Counted from the stretch's first letter, positions 17,328 through 26,136 are shown. The stretch: 64,000 bases of DNA from an uncultured Roseobacter sp. (GCF_947491795.1 NZ_CANLKW010000001.1:1240001-1304000), one strand, 5' to 3'. Notes: a model not told the origin generated them from the letters alone. Numbers and translations: made by a program.

Positions 17328-19523
17328 TCAGTAAAAGCTCTGCGGATCAATATCGACGGCAACCCGCAGATCACCGCGCAGGCGCAGCTGCGCCACCCAG
17401 GTGCTCAGCGCGGATTGCAATGGCGCGGTCTTTTCCGCCTTGACCAGGAGCCTGACACGGTGCCGCCCCCGGACACGGGCGATGGGTGCGGGGGCCGGGC
17501 CAAAGACCTGCGCACCTATGGACCGCAGCGGCTGGTCCTGGCGTGCAAGCTGATTGCCCGCGTCAAAAACTTTCGCCACGTCCGTTCCACTCAGAATGAT
17601 CCCCGCCATCCGGCCATAGGGCGGCACACCAGCGGCCTGCCGTTCGCGCGCCTCGGCCTGCCAGAACTGCTCCTCCTCGCCCGCCAGAATGGCGCGTATC
17701 ACCGGATGCTCCGGCTGAAAGGTCTGCAGCATCGCAGCCCCCGGCGCTTCGGCCCGGCCTGCACGCCCCGACACCTGGCGCATCAGCTGAAAAGTGCGCT
17801 CGGCTGCCCGCAGATCCGAGCCTTGCAAGCCGAGATCAGCGTCAATCACACCGACCAGTGTCAGTTTGGGAAAGTTGTGTCCCTTGGCCACCAGCTGGGT
17901 GCCGATGATGATATCCGCACCTCCGTCTGCAATGCGCACGATCTCTTCCTTTAGCGCCCGTGCGGTGCCATACATATCCGAGCTGAGCGTTGCGATCCGG
18001 GCCTGCGGGAAAAGCAGGGCAGCCTCCTCCCCCAGACGCTCCACACCAGGTCCGACAGGCGCCAGTCGCCCCTCGACCTCACAGGCGGGGCATTTTTCCG
18101 GCATCGGTTTTGTCTCGCCGCACTGATGGCACACCAGGCGCTTCAGAAACCGGTGCTCGACCATGCGCGCATCGCAGTCGTCGCATCCGATCTGGTGCCC
18201 GCAGGCCCGGCAGAGCGTGATCGGCGCATACCCCCGGCGGTTGATAAAAAGCATCGCCTGTTCGCCCTTGTCGAGGCGCTGATCCACAGCCTGTTTCAGC
18301 GTATCAGAAACCCAGCGGTCTGACGGCAGGCTCTCGCCGCGCATATCAATCGCGCGCATATCGGGCATGACAGAAGGACCAAAACGCGAAGGCAGATCAA
18401 GACGGTCGTATTTTCCCGCCTGGGCATTTGCCCAGGTTTCCAGCGACGGCGTCGCGGAGGCCAGCACCACATGCGCCCCGCAGATCGATGCCCGCAGAAC
18501 GGCCATATCGCGCGCATTGTAGAGCACGCCCTCCTCCTGCTTGTAGGAGGTGTCATGCTCCTCGTCCACGACCACCAGGCCGAGGTTCTGATAGGGCAGA
18601 AACAGCGCCGAGCGCGCGCCGATCACCAGCTGTGCATCCCCGCAGGCAACCATCCTCCAGATCCGGCGGCGCTCTGTCATTGTCGCGCCCGAATGCCATT
18701 CGGCGGGTTTTGCGCCAAAGCGGGCCTCTACCCGTGTCAGAAACTCGGCTGTCAGCGCGATTTCCGGCAAAAGCACCAGCGCCTGTCTGCCCGCCCGCAG
18801 AGCGGCCGCCACCGCTTCGAGATACACTTCCGTTTTGCCGGAGCCCGTGACACCGCGCAGCAGCGTCGTGCCATACCGACCGCACCGGACAGCTTCGGCC
18901 AGACGGGACGCACCGGCCTTCTGATCTTTGGTCAGGTCTTTTCCGGGTAAATCCGGGTTCAGCCGCGCAAAGGGCAGGTCCCGGGGGCTGTCCTCTTCCA
19001 GCACGGCGCCCTGCGCCACCAGCCCTTTGACGGCCGACGTGCCGGTGCCCGCCATCTCTGCCAGTTCTTTCAGGGTGAAGGACAGATCACCGTATTCTGC
19101 CAGCGCCTCCAGCACCCGGCGCCGGGCCGCTGTCATTTTGTCAGGCTCTGCAGCGCCACGCCTGTACACCCGGCGCATAGAGGGCGGATCGCCAAGACCC
19201 GGCGCACGCGTCGCCAGCCGCAGCATCGCTGGCATCGGCGTCAGCGTGTATTCCGCCGCGCGTTCCAGAAAGGCGCGCATCTCTTCACGCATGGGTGCGG
19301 TGTCCAGCACCCGGATAACCTGGCGCACTTTTGAGATATCATAGTCGCCCTGTCCCGGGCCCCAGACCACACCCAGAACCCTGCGCGGCCCCAAAGGCAC
19401 CTCAACAAAGGCACCAGGGCGGCATCCACCCTCCGGAGCGCGGTAATCCAGCGCACGGCCCAGCGGCTGCGTTGTCAGGACGCCGACAAGTGCGCCCTGT
19501 TCAAAATATTCAGGCAGGCTCAC
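17328..19523 (-). CDS. priA: Primosomal replication restart helicase PriA
   Basis: 3'-5' helicase that reloads the replisome at stalled forks. 731 residues from the GTG at 19523, which has GGAG 8 nt upstream. The N-terminal DNA-binding domain is followed by Walker A GVTGSGKTEVYLEA, DEEH box VVVDEEHDTSYKQ, helicase motifs ASATPSLETW and GTQLVAKGHNFP, and two zinc-binding clusters (CRACGHQIGCDDC and CHQCGETKPMPEKCPAC). An in-frame ATG at 19565 lacks a ribosome site. Confidence 0.97.
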   Translation of the reverse strand: MSLPEYFEQGALVGVLTTQPLGRALDYRAPEGGCRPGAFVEVPLGPRRVLGVVWGPGQGDYDISKVRQVIRVLDTAPMREEMRAFLERAAEYTLTPMPAMLRLATRAPGLGDPPSMRRVYRRGAAEPDKMTAARRRVLEALAEYGDLSFTLKELAEMAGTGTSAVKGLVAQGAVLEEDSPRDLPFARLNPDLPGKDLTKDQKAGASRLAEAVRCGRYGTTLLRGVTGSGKTEVYLEAVAAALRAGRQALVLLPEIALTAEFLTRVEARFGAKPAEWHSGATMTERRRIWRMVACGDAQLVIGARSALFLPYQNLGLVVVDEEHDTSYKQEEGVLYNARDMAVLRASICGAHVVLASATPSLETWANAQAGKYDRLDLPSRFGPSVMPDMRAIDMRGESLPSDRWVSDTLKQAVDQRLDKGEQAMLFINRRGYAPITLCRACGHQIGCDDCDARMVEHRFLKRLVCHQCGETKPMPEKCPACEVEGRLAPVGPGVERLGEEAALLFPQARIATLSSDMYGTARALKEEIVRIADGGADIIIGTQLVAKGHNFPKLTLVGVIDADLGLQGSDLRAAERTFQLMRQVSGRAGRAEAPGAAMLQTFQPEHPVIRAILAGEEEQFWQAEARERQAAGVPPYGRMAGIILSGTDVAKVFDAGNQLARQDQPLRSIGAQVFGPAPAPIARVRGRHRVRLLVKAEKTAPLQSALSTWVAQLRLRGDLRVAVDIDPQSFY

Positions 19524-19641
19524 CGTGCGGGCTCCGGCTCTGTTGCAACTTTTGGGTTTAAGCATGGCAGATCATGCGGTAAAGCCAAGCGCAAGAGGGA
19601 AACCTGTTAGCGTTCACATCTGATACCAAAGGGAGCAAACG

Positions 19642-20295
19642 ATGAAATTCTTTGTCGACACCGCCGACACACAGGCCATCAGCGAACTCAATGACCTTGG
19701 AATGGTTGACGGCGTCACCACGAACCCGTCCCTGATCCTGAAATCCGGTCGCGATATTCTTGAGGTGACCAAAGAGATCTGCGGAATCGTCACAGGCCCG
19801 GTCAGTGCAGAAGTTGTCGCACTTGAAGCCGACGCAATGATCGCCGAAGGCCGCAAACTGGCCGAAATCGCGGAAAACATCACCGTGAAACTGCCACTGA
19901 CATGGGACGGGCTCAAAGCCTGTAAGGTCCTGTCGGGCGAGGGTAAAATGGTCAATGTCACGCTTTGCTTCTCGGCAAACCAGGCGCTGCTGGCGGCCAA
20001 GGCCGGTGCTACGTTTATCAGCCCCTTTATCGGGCGGCTGGACGATATCAACCTGGACGGCATGGACCTGATCCAGGACATCCGCACTGTCTATGACAAC
20101 TACGGGTTTGAAACCCAGATTCTCGCGGCCTCGATCCGTTCGGTCAATCACGTCCAGGACGCGGCCCTGATCGGCGCCGACGTGATGACGGCCCCCCCGG
20201 AAGTGATCCGCAAGCTGGCGACACACCCGCTGACAGACAAGGGTCTGGAGCAGTTTATGGCCGACTGGGCCAAGACGGGTCAGAAGATCCTCTGA
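19642..20295 (+). CDS. tal: Transaldolase / fructose-6-phosphate aldolase family
   Basis: Short (217-residue) transaldolase of the pentose phosphate pathway, forming a Schiff base with its sugar substrate. The opening [10 protein letters not shown], the [10 protein letters not shown] motif and catalytic Lys83 in [11 protein letters not shown] are typical. Short members include both true transaldolases and fructose-6-phosphate aldolases; the sequence alone does not settle which. A clear ribosome site (AAAGGGAG) precedes the ATG. It is divergent from priA and closed by a strong terminator. Confidence 0.93.
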   Translation: MKFFVDTADTQAISELNDLGMVDGVTTNPSLILKSGRDILEVTKEICGIVTGPVSAEVVALEADAMIAEGRKLAEIAENITVKLPLTWDGLKACKVLSGEGKMVNVTLCFSANQALLAAKAGATFISPFIGRLDDINLDGMDLIQDIRTVYDNYGFETQILAASIRSVNHVQDAALIGADVMTAPPEVIRKLATHPLTDKGLEQFMADWAKTGQKIL

Positions 20296-20347
20296 GCTGA
20301 CCGCAAATATCCGATGATGCGCCCGGGGTGGCGCGCATCGGCCACAT

Positions 20348-20394
20348 AAAATCTGCCATGACGGGAAATTTCCATTTCATGGCAGATTTTTTTT
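20348..20394 (+). terminator. Intrinsic terminator after the transaldolase gene
   Basis: A perfect 14-bp stem (AAAATCTGCCATGA / TCATGGCAGATTTT) spans a 15-nt loop and runs into a T8 tract. The loop holds the palindrome GGAAATTTCC. One of the strongest terminators in the window. Confidence 0.92.
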
Positions 20395-20437
20395 GTGCCG
20401 CGTGATACACAACCTGAAAAAAATGAGCGGGCAGCAG

Positions 20438-21145
20438 ATGACCACAAAACCGAAAATCGAGGACGCCCTGCGCGAGGCGATCCTGTCACGTCCGGATGTG
20501 ATCCTGGACGACAAGGACGTAATGAATGCCCTGGTGGCCGCCAATGAAAAGGCGATGGGCGCGAATATCGTCGACATGCGCGGCATTGCGATGGAACGGC
20601 TCGAAGCGCGCCTTGACCGGCTTGAGGACACCCACCGTTCGGTTATAGCCGCCGCCTACGAAAACCTGGCGGGCACCAACCAGGTTCACCGCGCCATTCT
20701 GCGGATGCTGGACCCGGTGGAATTTGAGAGCTTTGTTCAGGACCTGGGCGGCGAAGTTGCCGAGATCCTGCGTGTCGATATGGTGCGTCTGGTGCTGGAA
20801 ACAGACCAGGCAGATACCGTTCCCGGGCTTGAACGTCTGGGTGATGTGCTGTCGCTGGCAGAGCCCGGTTTTATTGCCGGATATATTGCACAGGGACGCG
20901 GGGGCGGCACGCGGCAGGTCACACTGCGCCAGGTCCAGGGCGATCCCGGCGGCATTTACGGAGACAAGGCCGACTGGATCCGCTCCGAGGCCTGTCTGAA
21001 GCTGGATTTCGGCCCCGGTCGCCTGCCGGGCATGCTGGTGCTGGCGGCCGAGGATCCGCATATGTTCGGACCGCAACAGGGCTCTGATCTGCTTATCTTT
21101 TTTGCGGGTGTATTCGAACGGATCATGCGCCGCTGGTTGTCATGA
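20438..21145 (+). CDS. DUF484 family protein
   Basis: GAF-like cytosolic protein of unknown biochemical role that is commonly encoded directly before xerC in proteobacteria. 235 residues from the ATG at 20438 (start MTTKPKIEDAL). An N-terminal helical part contains EARLDRLEDTHRSVIAAAYEN. The C-terminal DUF484/GAF domain (about 95-235) ends LLIFFAGVFERIMRRWLS. Upstream in-frame ATGs at 20393 and 20423 are possible; 20393 falls in the terminator's T tract and is unlikely. Its stop overlaps the xerC start (ATGA). Confidence 0.88.
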   Translation: MTTKPKIEDALREAILSRPDVILDDKDVMNALVAANEKAMGANIVDMRGIAMERLEARLDRLEDTHRSVIAAAYENLAGTNQVHRAILRMLDPVEFESFVQDLGGEVAEILRVDMVRLVLETDQADTVPGLERLGDVLSLAEPGFIAGYIAQGRGGGTRQVTLRQVQGDPGGIYGDKADWIRSEACLKLDFGPGRLPGMLVLAAEDPHMFGPQQGSDLLIFFAGVFERIMRRWLS

Positions 21146-22062
21146 GCCTGATCAGCCCCGCCGCCCGGGATGCCCTGCAAACCTGGCTGACCCACCAGCG
21201 GGCGCTGAAGGACGCGGCCGAGAATACGCTGACGGCCTATAACGGCGATGTGGCCGAGTTTCTCGCCTTTATCACCGAACACAAAGCAGAGCCGCAGGGC
21301 CTGCGCGCGCTGAGTGCGATTTCGGTCACGGACATGCGGGCCTGGATGGCGCGCACCAGATCCGGCGGTGTGGGTGCGCGGTCGCTGGCGCGCAAACTGT
21401 CTGCCGTCAAAGCCTTTTACCGCTGGCTGGCGGAACGCGAGGGGTTTGAGCCCACCGCCGTTTTGTCCGTCAGAGCACCGAAATTCCAAAAGAAGCTGCC
21501 GCGTCCGCTGGCAGAAGATGCAGCACGCGGGCTGATTGATGCCATCGAGATGCAATCACAGACGCCCTGGGTGGCCGCGCGGGATGTTGCGGTGGTAACG
21601 CTCCTGTGGGGGTGCGGTCTGCGGATATCCGAGGCCCTGTCCCTGACCGGTGCTGATACCCCCCTGCCCGGCACATTGCGCATCACCGGTAAGGGCGGCA
21701 AGGAGCGGGTTGTGCCGGTTCTGCCCGCCGCACAGAATGCCGTTGAGACCTATGTGCGGCTCTGCCCCTGGACACAGACACCCAACGAAGCGCTCTTTCG
21801 CGGTGTGCGCGGTGGGGCGCTGGGGCCCGGCACCATACAGAAGGTCATGGCACGTGCGCGGATGCAGCTTGGCCTGCCGTCCAGTGCCACACCACACGCA
21901 ATGCGGCACAGTTTTGCGACCCATCTGCTGAACGCGGGCGGTGATCTCAGGGCTATTCAGGAGCTTCTGGGCCATGCGTCGCTGTCCACCACCCAGGCCT
22001 ATACCGCAGTGGATACAGCGCGCCTGATGGAAGTCTACGAACGCGCCCATCCCAAAGCGTGA
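21142..22062 (+). CDS. xerC: Tyrosine recombinase XerC
   Basis: Site-specific recombinase that resolves chromosome dimers at dif with XerD. 306 residues: SAM-like N-terminal domain (about 8-100), then the catalytic domain. All tyrosine-recombinase residues are seen: Arg161 in GCGLRISEAL, Lys in TGKGGKERVVP, His252 and Arg255 in PHAMRHSFATHLL, His278 in LLGHAS, and nucleophile Tyr287 in TTQAYTAVD. Coupled to DUF484 by ATGA; this context and full length point to the housekeeping enzyme, not an integrase. Confidence 0.95.
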   Translation: MSLISPAARDALQTWLTHQRALKDAAENTLTAYNGDVAEFLAFITEHKAEPQGLRALSAISVTDMRAWMARTRSGGVGARSLARKLSAVKAFYRWLAEREGFEPTAVLSVRAPKFQKKLPRPLAEDAARGLIDAIEMQSQTPWVAARDVAVVTLLWGCGLRISEALSLTGADTPLPGTLRITGKGGKERVVPVLPAAQNAVETYVRLCPWTQTPNEALFRGVRGGALGPGTIQKVMARARMQLGLPSSATPHAMRHSFATHLLNAGGDLRAIQELLGHASLSTTQAYTAVDTARLMEVYERAHPKA

Positions 22063-22171
22063 AACCCTCACAGGTTTGTGTGTAAAGGTGATGCGGCTCT
22101 GACCGCGAACCGTGCAAGTGTCTGCGATGTGCATACAGTCGCATACAATGAACACAGACGGGGACACTTAC

Positions 22172-22756
22172 ATGAAGAAACTGACACTCCTGCTGGCCGC
22201 GGCCGGCCTCTCAATGGCTGCAGGCACGGCCTTTGCCGAAGACTGCGCCTATAACGCCGAAAGCCCGTTTGATCTGGAGCAGTCCGAAGTCGAAGCGCTT
22301 TATGACTGTGTCAAAGACGCCATGGCAGAAGGCTATGCAAAACAGGGTGATGCTGTCGGATCAGAGTACCGCACCTGGACCGTGACGGCGACTGCAGCCG
22401 CGGTGCAGGGTGCGCACAGCAAGCGCGCACTGCTGACATTTGCCAACGACATCGCCGCTGAACAATACCTGAAGTTCGAGGAAGAAGGCGTGGTGATGCC
22501 GGTCGGATCCGTGCTCGCCAAGGAAAGCGTATCCTTTTCAAAGAAAAAGAAAACCGCCCGTCCGGGCCCGCTGTTTATCATGACCAAGGTCGCCGCCGGC
22601 GAAGCCCCTGAAACCAACGACTGGGTGTACGGCGGCCTGCAGCCCAACGGCAAGCCGATGAAATTCAAACAGGCCTTCTGCCATGACTGCCACACAGCCT
22701 GGGAAGATCAGGACTATCTGGCCTATCCGGTCGAGGAGGTCCGCATCGGGAACTGA
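22172..22756 (+). CDS. Exported cytochrome P460-like protein
   Basis: 194-residue protein with a Sec signal peptide at about 1-22 (cleavage after AFA). It carries a single heme-attachment motif CHDCH at about 170-174, close to the C-terminus, as in cytochrome P460-type proteins. The middle includes SEYRTWTVTATAAAVQ, GVVMPVGSVLAKESVSF and LFIMTKVAAGEAPETNDWVYGGL. Family members oxidise hydroxylamine or bind NO, or act as electron carriers; the role here is unknown. Two GCATACA copies 10 bp apart lie 30-50 bp upstream of the start. Closed by a terminator. Confidence 0.8.
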   Translation: MKKLTLLLAAAGLSMAAGTAFAEDCAYNAESPFDLEQSEVEALYDCVKDAMAEGYAKQGDAVGSEYRTWTVTATAAAVQGAHSKRALLTFANDIAAEQYLKFEEEGVVMPVGSVLAKESVSFSKKKKTARPGPLFIMTKVAAGEAPETNDWVYGGLQPNGKPMKFKQAFCHDCHTAWEDQDYLAYPVEEVRIGN

Positions 22757-22781
22757 CCCCGATAACGGACCCTCTGACAGA

Positions 22782-22813
22782 GGCCCGCAGTCCCCTGCTG
22801 CGGGCCTTTTTTG
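22782..22813 (+). terminator. Intrinsic terminator after the P460-like gene
   Basis: Perfect 9-bp stem GGCCCGCAG / CTGCGGGCC with a 7-nt loop, then TTTTTTGTTT. It lies 26 nt past the stop and before pcs. Confidence 0.9.
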
Positions 22814-22850
22814 TTTGCATCCGGCCTGCGCTTGCGGCACCAAGCGCACC

Positions 22851-23546
22851 ATGACTGTAAGGTTCCGCGCTCTGTGCGTACATCTGCTGACCGCGACAGG
22901 CGCTGTTTTTGCGATGCTGGCCATGCTGGCCGCCGTCGACGAGAAGTGGGACCTGATGTTCCTGTGGCTCGTCGTTGCCTTTTTCGTGGACGGGATCGAC
23001 GGCCCGCTGGCGCGCAAATACCACGTCAAACACAATGCGCCCGAGTTCGACGGGGTGCTGCTCGACCTGATCATCGACTACCTGACCTATGTCTTTATCC
23101 CGGCCTTTGCGCTCTTTAAATCAGGGCTTATGGACGGGTGGACGGGCTGGTTCGCGATCATCGTCATCACCTTTGCCAGTGCGATGTATTTCGCCGATAC
23201 CCGCATGAAAACCAAGGATAATTCCTTTTCCGGCTTTCCGGGCTGCTGGAATATGCTGGTGCTGGTCATCTTTGCGCTGGAGCCGAATTTCTGGGTCAGC
23301 CTTGCGCTGGTGAGCGCGCTGGCGCTGGCCATGTTCCTGCCGCTGAAATTCGTGCATCCGGTGCGGACCGAACGCTGGCGTGCGATAACACTGCCGATGG
23401 CTGTTGCCTGGACTTTCTTTGCGGGCTGGGCGGCCTGGGTGGATTTCCACCCCGAAAGCTGGGCGCACTGGGGGCTGGTTGTCACGAGCGTTTACCTGAC
23501 CTTTGCCGGGATCGCCCAACAGGTGCTGCCCGCGCGAAACGGGTAA
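22851..23546 (+). CDS. pcs: Phosphatidylcholine synthase
   Basis: Inner-membrane CDP-alcohol phosphatidyltransferase that condenses CDP-diacylglycerol with choline to make phosphatidylcholine. 231 residues from the ATG at 22851, about 8 TM segments. The catalytic signature is DGPLAR (50-55), followed by FDGVLLDLIIDY with Asp67, Asp72 and Asp76. This pathway needs exogenous choline and is typical of host-associated and marine alphaproteobacteria. The reading frame stays open upstream across the previous terminator, which supports the internal ATG as start. No strong ribosome site is visible. Confidence 0.92.
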   Translation: MTVRFRALCVHLLTATGAVFAMLAMLAAVDEKWDLMFLWLVVAFFVDGIDGPLARKYHVKHNAPEFDGVLLDLIIDYLTYVFIPAFALFKSGLMDGWTGWFAIIVITFASAMYFADTRMKTKDNSFSGFPGCWNMLVLVIFALEPNFWVSLALVSALALAMFLPLKFVHPVRTERWRAITLPMAVAWTFFAGWAAWVDFHPESWAHWGLVVTSVYLTFAGIAQQVLPARNG

Positions 23547-23620
23547 ACGCAACGCCCGGTGCCCCGGACACGGACATCACCCCAAAATCTACCCGAACCC
23601 CAGTAAAATATGGCAAACCC

Positions 23621-23687
23621 AACGTCGGTATAACGTCGGTATTTTGTCGGTATTGCGTCGGTGCATCGCACCGAAACCGGCCGGTTT
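23621..23687 (+). repeat. Four 11-bp-spaced GTCGGT units with adjacent palindromes (array 1)
   Basis: GTCGGT occurs at 23624, 23635, 23646 and 23657, exactly 11 bp apart, with unit form ACGTCGGTAT. The array runs into CGGTGCATCGCACCG (6-bp arms) and AAACCGGCCGGTTT at 23674-23687. It lies between the convergent pcs and ogt genes. A second array with a 30-nt identical core is at 56131-56182 in opposite orientation. Confidence 0.85.
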
Positions 23688-23760
23688 GCGGGGTTAAGAG
23701 CGCGCACGGCCTGTAAACCCTGGCCTTGCGTGACCGGTGCGCACGGTACCACGTTCCCGG

Positions 23761-24216
23761 TCAGATCAGAAAACCGCCCGCCTTTTCATGGCGCAGCAGT
23801 GCCACTTTGGTCTCGACCCCACCCGCACCCGAAAACCCGGTCAGCCCTTTGGCCCCCATGACGCGGTGACAGGGGATGATTACAGGGATCGGATTGCCGC
23901 CACAGGCCTGCCCCACCGCCTGGGGCATCGCACCCAGCACCCGGGCAATGTCGCCATAGGTCACCGTTTCACCAAAGGGGATGGCGCGCATCTGCGCACA
24001 GACCGCGCGCTGGAAATCCGTGCCCGCCACACGCAGCGGCAGATCAAAGACCTCCAGCCGGCCCGCTTCATAGGCCAGCAGTTGCTCTGTCGCGGCGCTC
24101 AACAGGTCCGAGCGGTCCTGGCGCGGGGCCGCGCCCCAGCCAAGACGGGTAATCGCGCCCGCGTCCTCGGTAACGGTCAGATCGCCAAAGCGGGTGGGAA
24201 CAGAGGCTGTAAGCAT
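23761..24216 (-). CDS. ogt: Methylated-DNA--protein-cysteine methyltransferase
   Basis: Suicide repair protein that moves alkyl groups from O6-alkylguanine to its own cysteine. 151 residues from the ATG at 24216. Catalytic Cys116 lies in IPVIIPCHRVMG, preceded by the DNA-binding helix-turn-helix (FGETVTYGDIARVLG). It is a stand-alone domain without an Ada regulatory module. The frame is open to 24384 upstream, but that part lacks family similarity and overlaps the divergent DUF2254 start. The chosen start has only a weak ribosome site. Confidence 0.93.
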   Translation of the reverse strand: MLTASVPTRFGDLTVTEDAGAITRLGWGAAPRQDRSDLLSAATEQLLAYEAGRLEVFDLPLRVAGTDFQRAVCAQMRAIPFGETVTYGDIARVLGAMPQAVGQACGGNPIPVIIPCHRVMGAKGLTGFSGAGGVETKVALLRHEKAGGFLI

Positions 24217-24352
24217 GCCGCCAGGGTGCCCGCACCCGTGCCACAGCGCAACCCGGAACCTGCGCCAAAAAGCACGGCCCGGGGCGGCGGCTGCATTTTG
24301 CCCGGCTGCGCGCCGCTTTCCGGTTGGATGATCCGCAGGGCCCGGGTACGGT

Positions 24353-24369
24353 CGGGACATGATGTCCCG
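24353..24369. promoter_or_regulatory. Palindrome over the start codon of the DUF2254 gene
   Basis: CGGGACAT and ATGTCCCG flank a single G, giving 8-bp perfect arms exactly over the two ATG codons at 24359 and 24362. With a 1-nt centre it reads as a dimeric protein-binding site more than a hairpin. Function not established. Confidence 0.4.
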
Positions 24370-25618
24370 GCTGAGATGGCTCAAACTTGTTCTTCTGCGA
24401 TATTACCGCGACATGGGACTGCGCGTGCTGCTCTATGCGCTGCTGTCACTGGCGGCGACGCTGATCAGCCCCTTTGCGAATGCGCTGCTGGACGAAAGCC
24501 TGAAGGCGAAAATCGATTTCTCTGCAGTGATGGCGGTTCTGACGATCCTTGCCTCGTCGATGCTGGCGGTCTCGACCTTTTCGCTGAACATCATGGTCTC
24601 TGCCCACAGGGCCGCCGCCGATGCGGCCACGCCACGCGTGCACCGCATTCTGCTGGAGGACACGACAACCCAGTCGGTGCTGGCGGCGTTCATCGGCGCC
24701 TTTGTCTATTCGCTGGGCTCTATCGTGCTTTACCGGCTGGGGTTTTACCCGGAAGACGCCGCCTTTGTGATGATGATGATCACGACGCTTGTGGTGATCT
24801 GGGTGGTGGTCTCGCTGCTGCGGTGGATCCAGCATCTGACAACACTGGGCAGTGTCGAGGCGAGCCTGGATGCCGCCCGGGGCCGCGCGCGCGAGGCACT
24901 GCTGTCTCTGGCACGGCATCCGCGCTACGGGGCCTCCCCCCTGACGGGCGAGACCGTGCTGCCCCAGGAAACGACCCCCCTGCCCGCACCGCAATCGGGC
25001 TTTTTGCAGCTGATCGATATGGCAAAGCTGGAAGACTGCCTGCCACAGGGGGCGGCGATCTATCTGGATATGCGGCCCGGTTCGCACGTGCTGGAACGCC
25101 AGGTCATCGCGCAGGTCTCCGGGACGGTGGACGCCGGGACCCTGGAGCGTCTGGGCAAGACCTTTACCTTTGGGCGTATCCGTACGCATGAGCAGGACGC
25201 CAGGTTCAGTCTGGCGGTGCTGTCCGAGATTGCCTCGCGCGCGCTGTCGCCGGGCATCAACGATCCGGGCACCGCCATCGAGGCCGTTCTGGCGCTGAAA
25301 TCGGTGCTGTGGGACTATACGCTGCAGACACCGGACCCGGACGCCCCCGCCGCGCCGCGTGTATTTGCAGCCTTTCCCGACCCCGCCGACCTGCTGGAAG
25401 CGGGGTTTGCCGCCATCGCGCGCGATGGGGCGGGCACGGTGGAGGTGGCACTTGCACTGCGCCAGTCGCTGGCGGCCCTGGCCGCTGCTGATGCGCCCGA
25501 TATGGCCCGTGCGGCGCGCGCCTTTGCAGATGTGGCGCTGGATGCGTCCGCGGCAGCGGCGCTGCCCCGGCGCGACATGGAGCAGCTGGAGGCCGTCGCC
25601 ATGCCTGGTGCTGACTGA
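24359..25618 (+). CDS. DUF2254 family membrane protein
   Basis: Integral membrane protein of 419 residues and unknown function. Four TM segments are grouped in the first 160 residues (about 21-42, 53-78, 102-125, 132-155), followed by a long soluble C-terminal part with SALSPGINDPGTAIEAV, the best-conserved DUF2254 segment (LSPGINDP). Two adjacent ATGs could start it; neither has a strong ribosome site, and both sit inside a palindrome. Divergent from ogt with 142 bp between. Confidence 0.85.
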   Translation: MMSRLRWLKLVLLRYYRDMGLRVLLYALLSLAATLISPFANALLDESLKAKIDFSAVMAVLTILASSMLAVSTFSLNIMVSAHRAAADAATPRVHRILLEDTTTQSVLAAFIGAFVYSLGSIVLYRLGFYPEDAAFVMMMITTLVVIWVVVSLLRWIQHLTTLGSVEASLDAARGRAREALLSLARHPRYGASPLTGETVLPQETTPLPAPQSGFLQLIDMAKLEDCLPQGAAIYLDMRPGSHVLERQVIAQVSGTVDAGTLERLGKTFTFGRIRTHEQDARFSLAVLSEIASRALSPGINDPGTAIEAVLALKSVLWDYTLQTPDPDAPAAPRVFAAFPDPADLLEAGFAAIARDGAGTVEVALALRQSLAALAAADAPDMARAARAFADVALDASAAAALPRRDMEQLEAVAMPGAD

Positions 25619-25695
25619 GCGGGAGCGGTCAAGGACGTATCCGTGCTGCACGATCCGTGTCATGCTGGGGTGACCCCACCTGACGGAGCCTTCTT

Positions 25696-26136
25696 ATGCG
25701 CCATTCCAGACAGGCCCATTCTGCCCCCGCGCAAAAGCGCGCCACCGGCCCCGCCCCCGGACGGGCATCCCCGGACCGCAGCCTGAGCGCACTGTCACAG
25801 CGCGCGGCGCAAAGCCCGGCAGCCCTGCGCGCCGGTGCGCTGCAAAAAAGCGCTGCCGCTGCGGTGCTGCAGCGTGCCGTGGTGCAGTTTCAGCAGACCA
25901 AGGTTTGTCTGAGCAGCGCTTCGGGCACCTATACGCTGAACGGCGTCGCGGGGACGTTTGCGTTTCAGCAGGGGTCAAAAGGGTCGGATGTGATGGTGCG
26001 GACCAAAAGCCACCCCAAAAGTCAGCAGGACAAAGAGGCGCTGGCCCAGACCTATCTGATCAGGCAGAAATACATCCCCCGCGGTGCGACGAACATAGCG
26101 TTCACCGAGTGCAGCACCTATGGGATCAAAGTCTGA
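25696..26136 (+). CDS. Small basic protein of unknown function with eCIS-like LQ...VLQR segment
   Basis: 146 residues, no signal peptide or TM segment. The N-terminal third (about 1-45) is disordered-looking, rich in Ala, Pro, Ser and Arg. Residues about 31-62 carry a repeated pattern (LSALSQRAAQSPAALR, GALQKSAAAAVLQR) resembling segments seen in DUF4157 and other eCIS-associated proteins; this resemblance is by eye. The C-terminal part (about 70-146) looks folded, with KVCLSSASGTYTLNG and ECSTYGIKV. The start has GGAG 8 nt upstream. It stands alone. Confidence 0.6.
   Translation: MRHSRQAHSAPAQKRATGPAPGRASPDRSLSALSQRAAQSPAALRAGALQKSAAAAVLQRAVVQFQQTKVCLSSASGTYTLNGVAGTFAFQQGSKGSDVMVRTKSHPKSQQDKEALAQTYLIRQKYIPRGATNIAFTECSTYGIKV

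Noticed and set aside
21142..22062. Integrase of a mobile element
   Set aside because: The DUF484-xerC coupling, full length and motif set identify the housekeeping XerC; no att site or cargo genes.
23621..23664. CRISPR array
   Set aside because: The units are 11 bp in direct succession with no spacers of 30 bp or more and no cas gene nearby.
23737..25191. Long plus-strand frame crossing ogt and the DUF2254 gene
   Set aside because: Runs antisense through ogt and in the wrong frame through DUF2254; no domain.
25666..25678. Palindrome TGGGG-TGA-CCCCA before the small basic protein gene
   Set aside because: Only 5-bp G/C arms, common by chance at this base composition; no support from a second copy.
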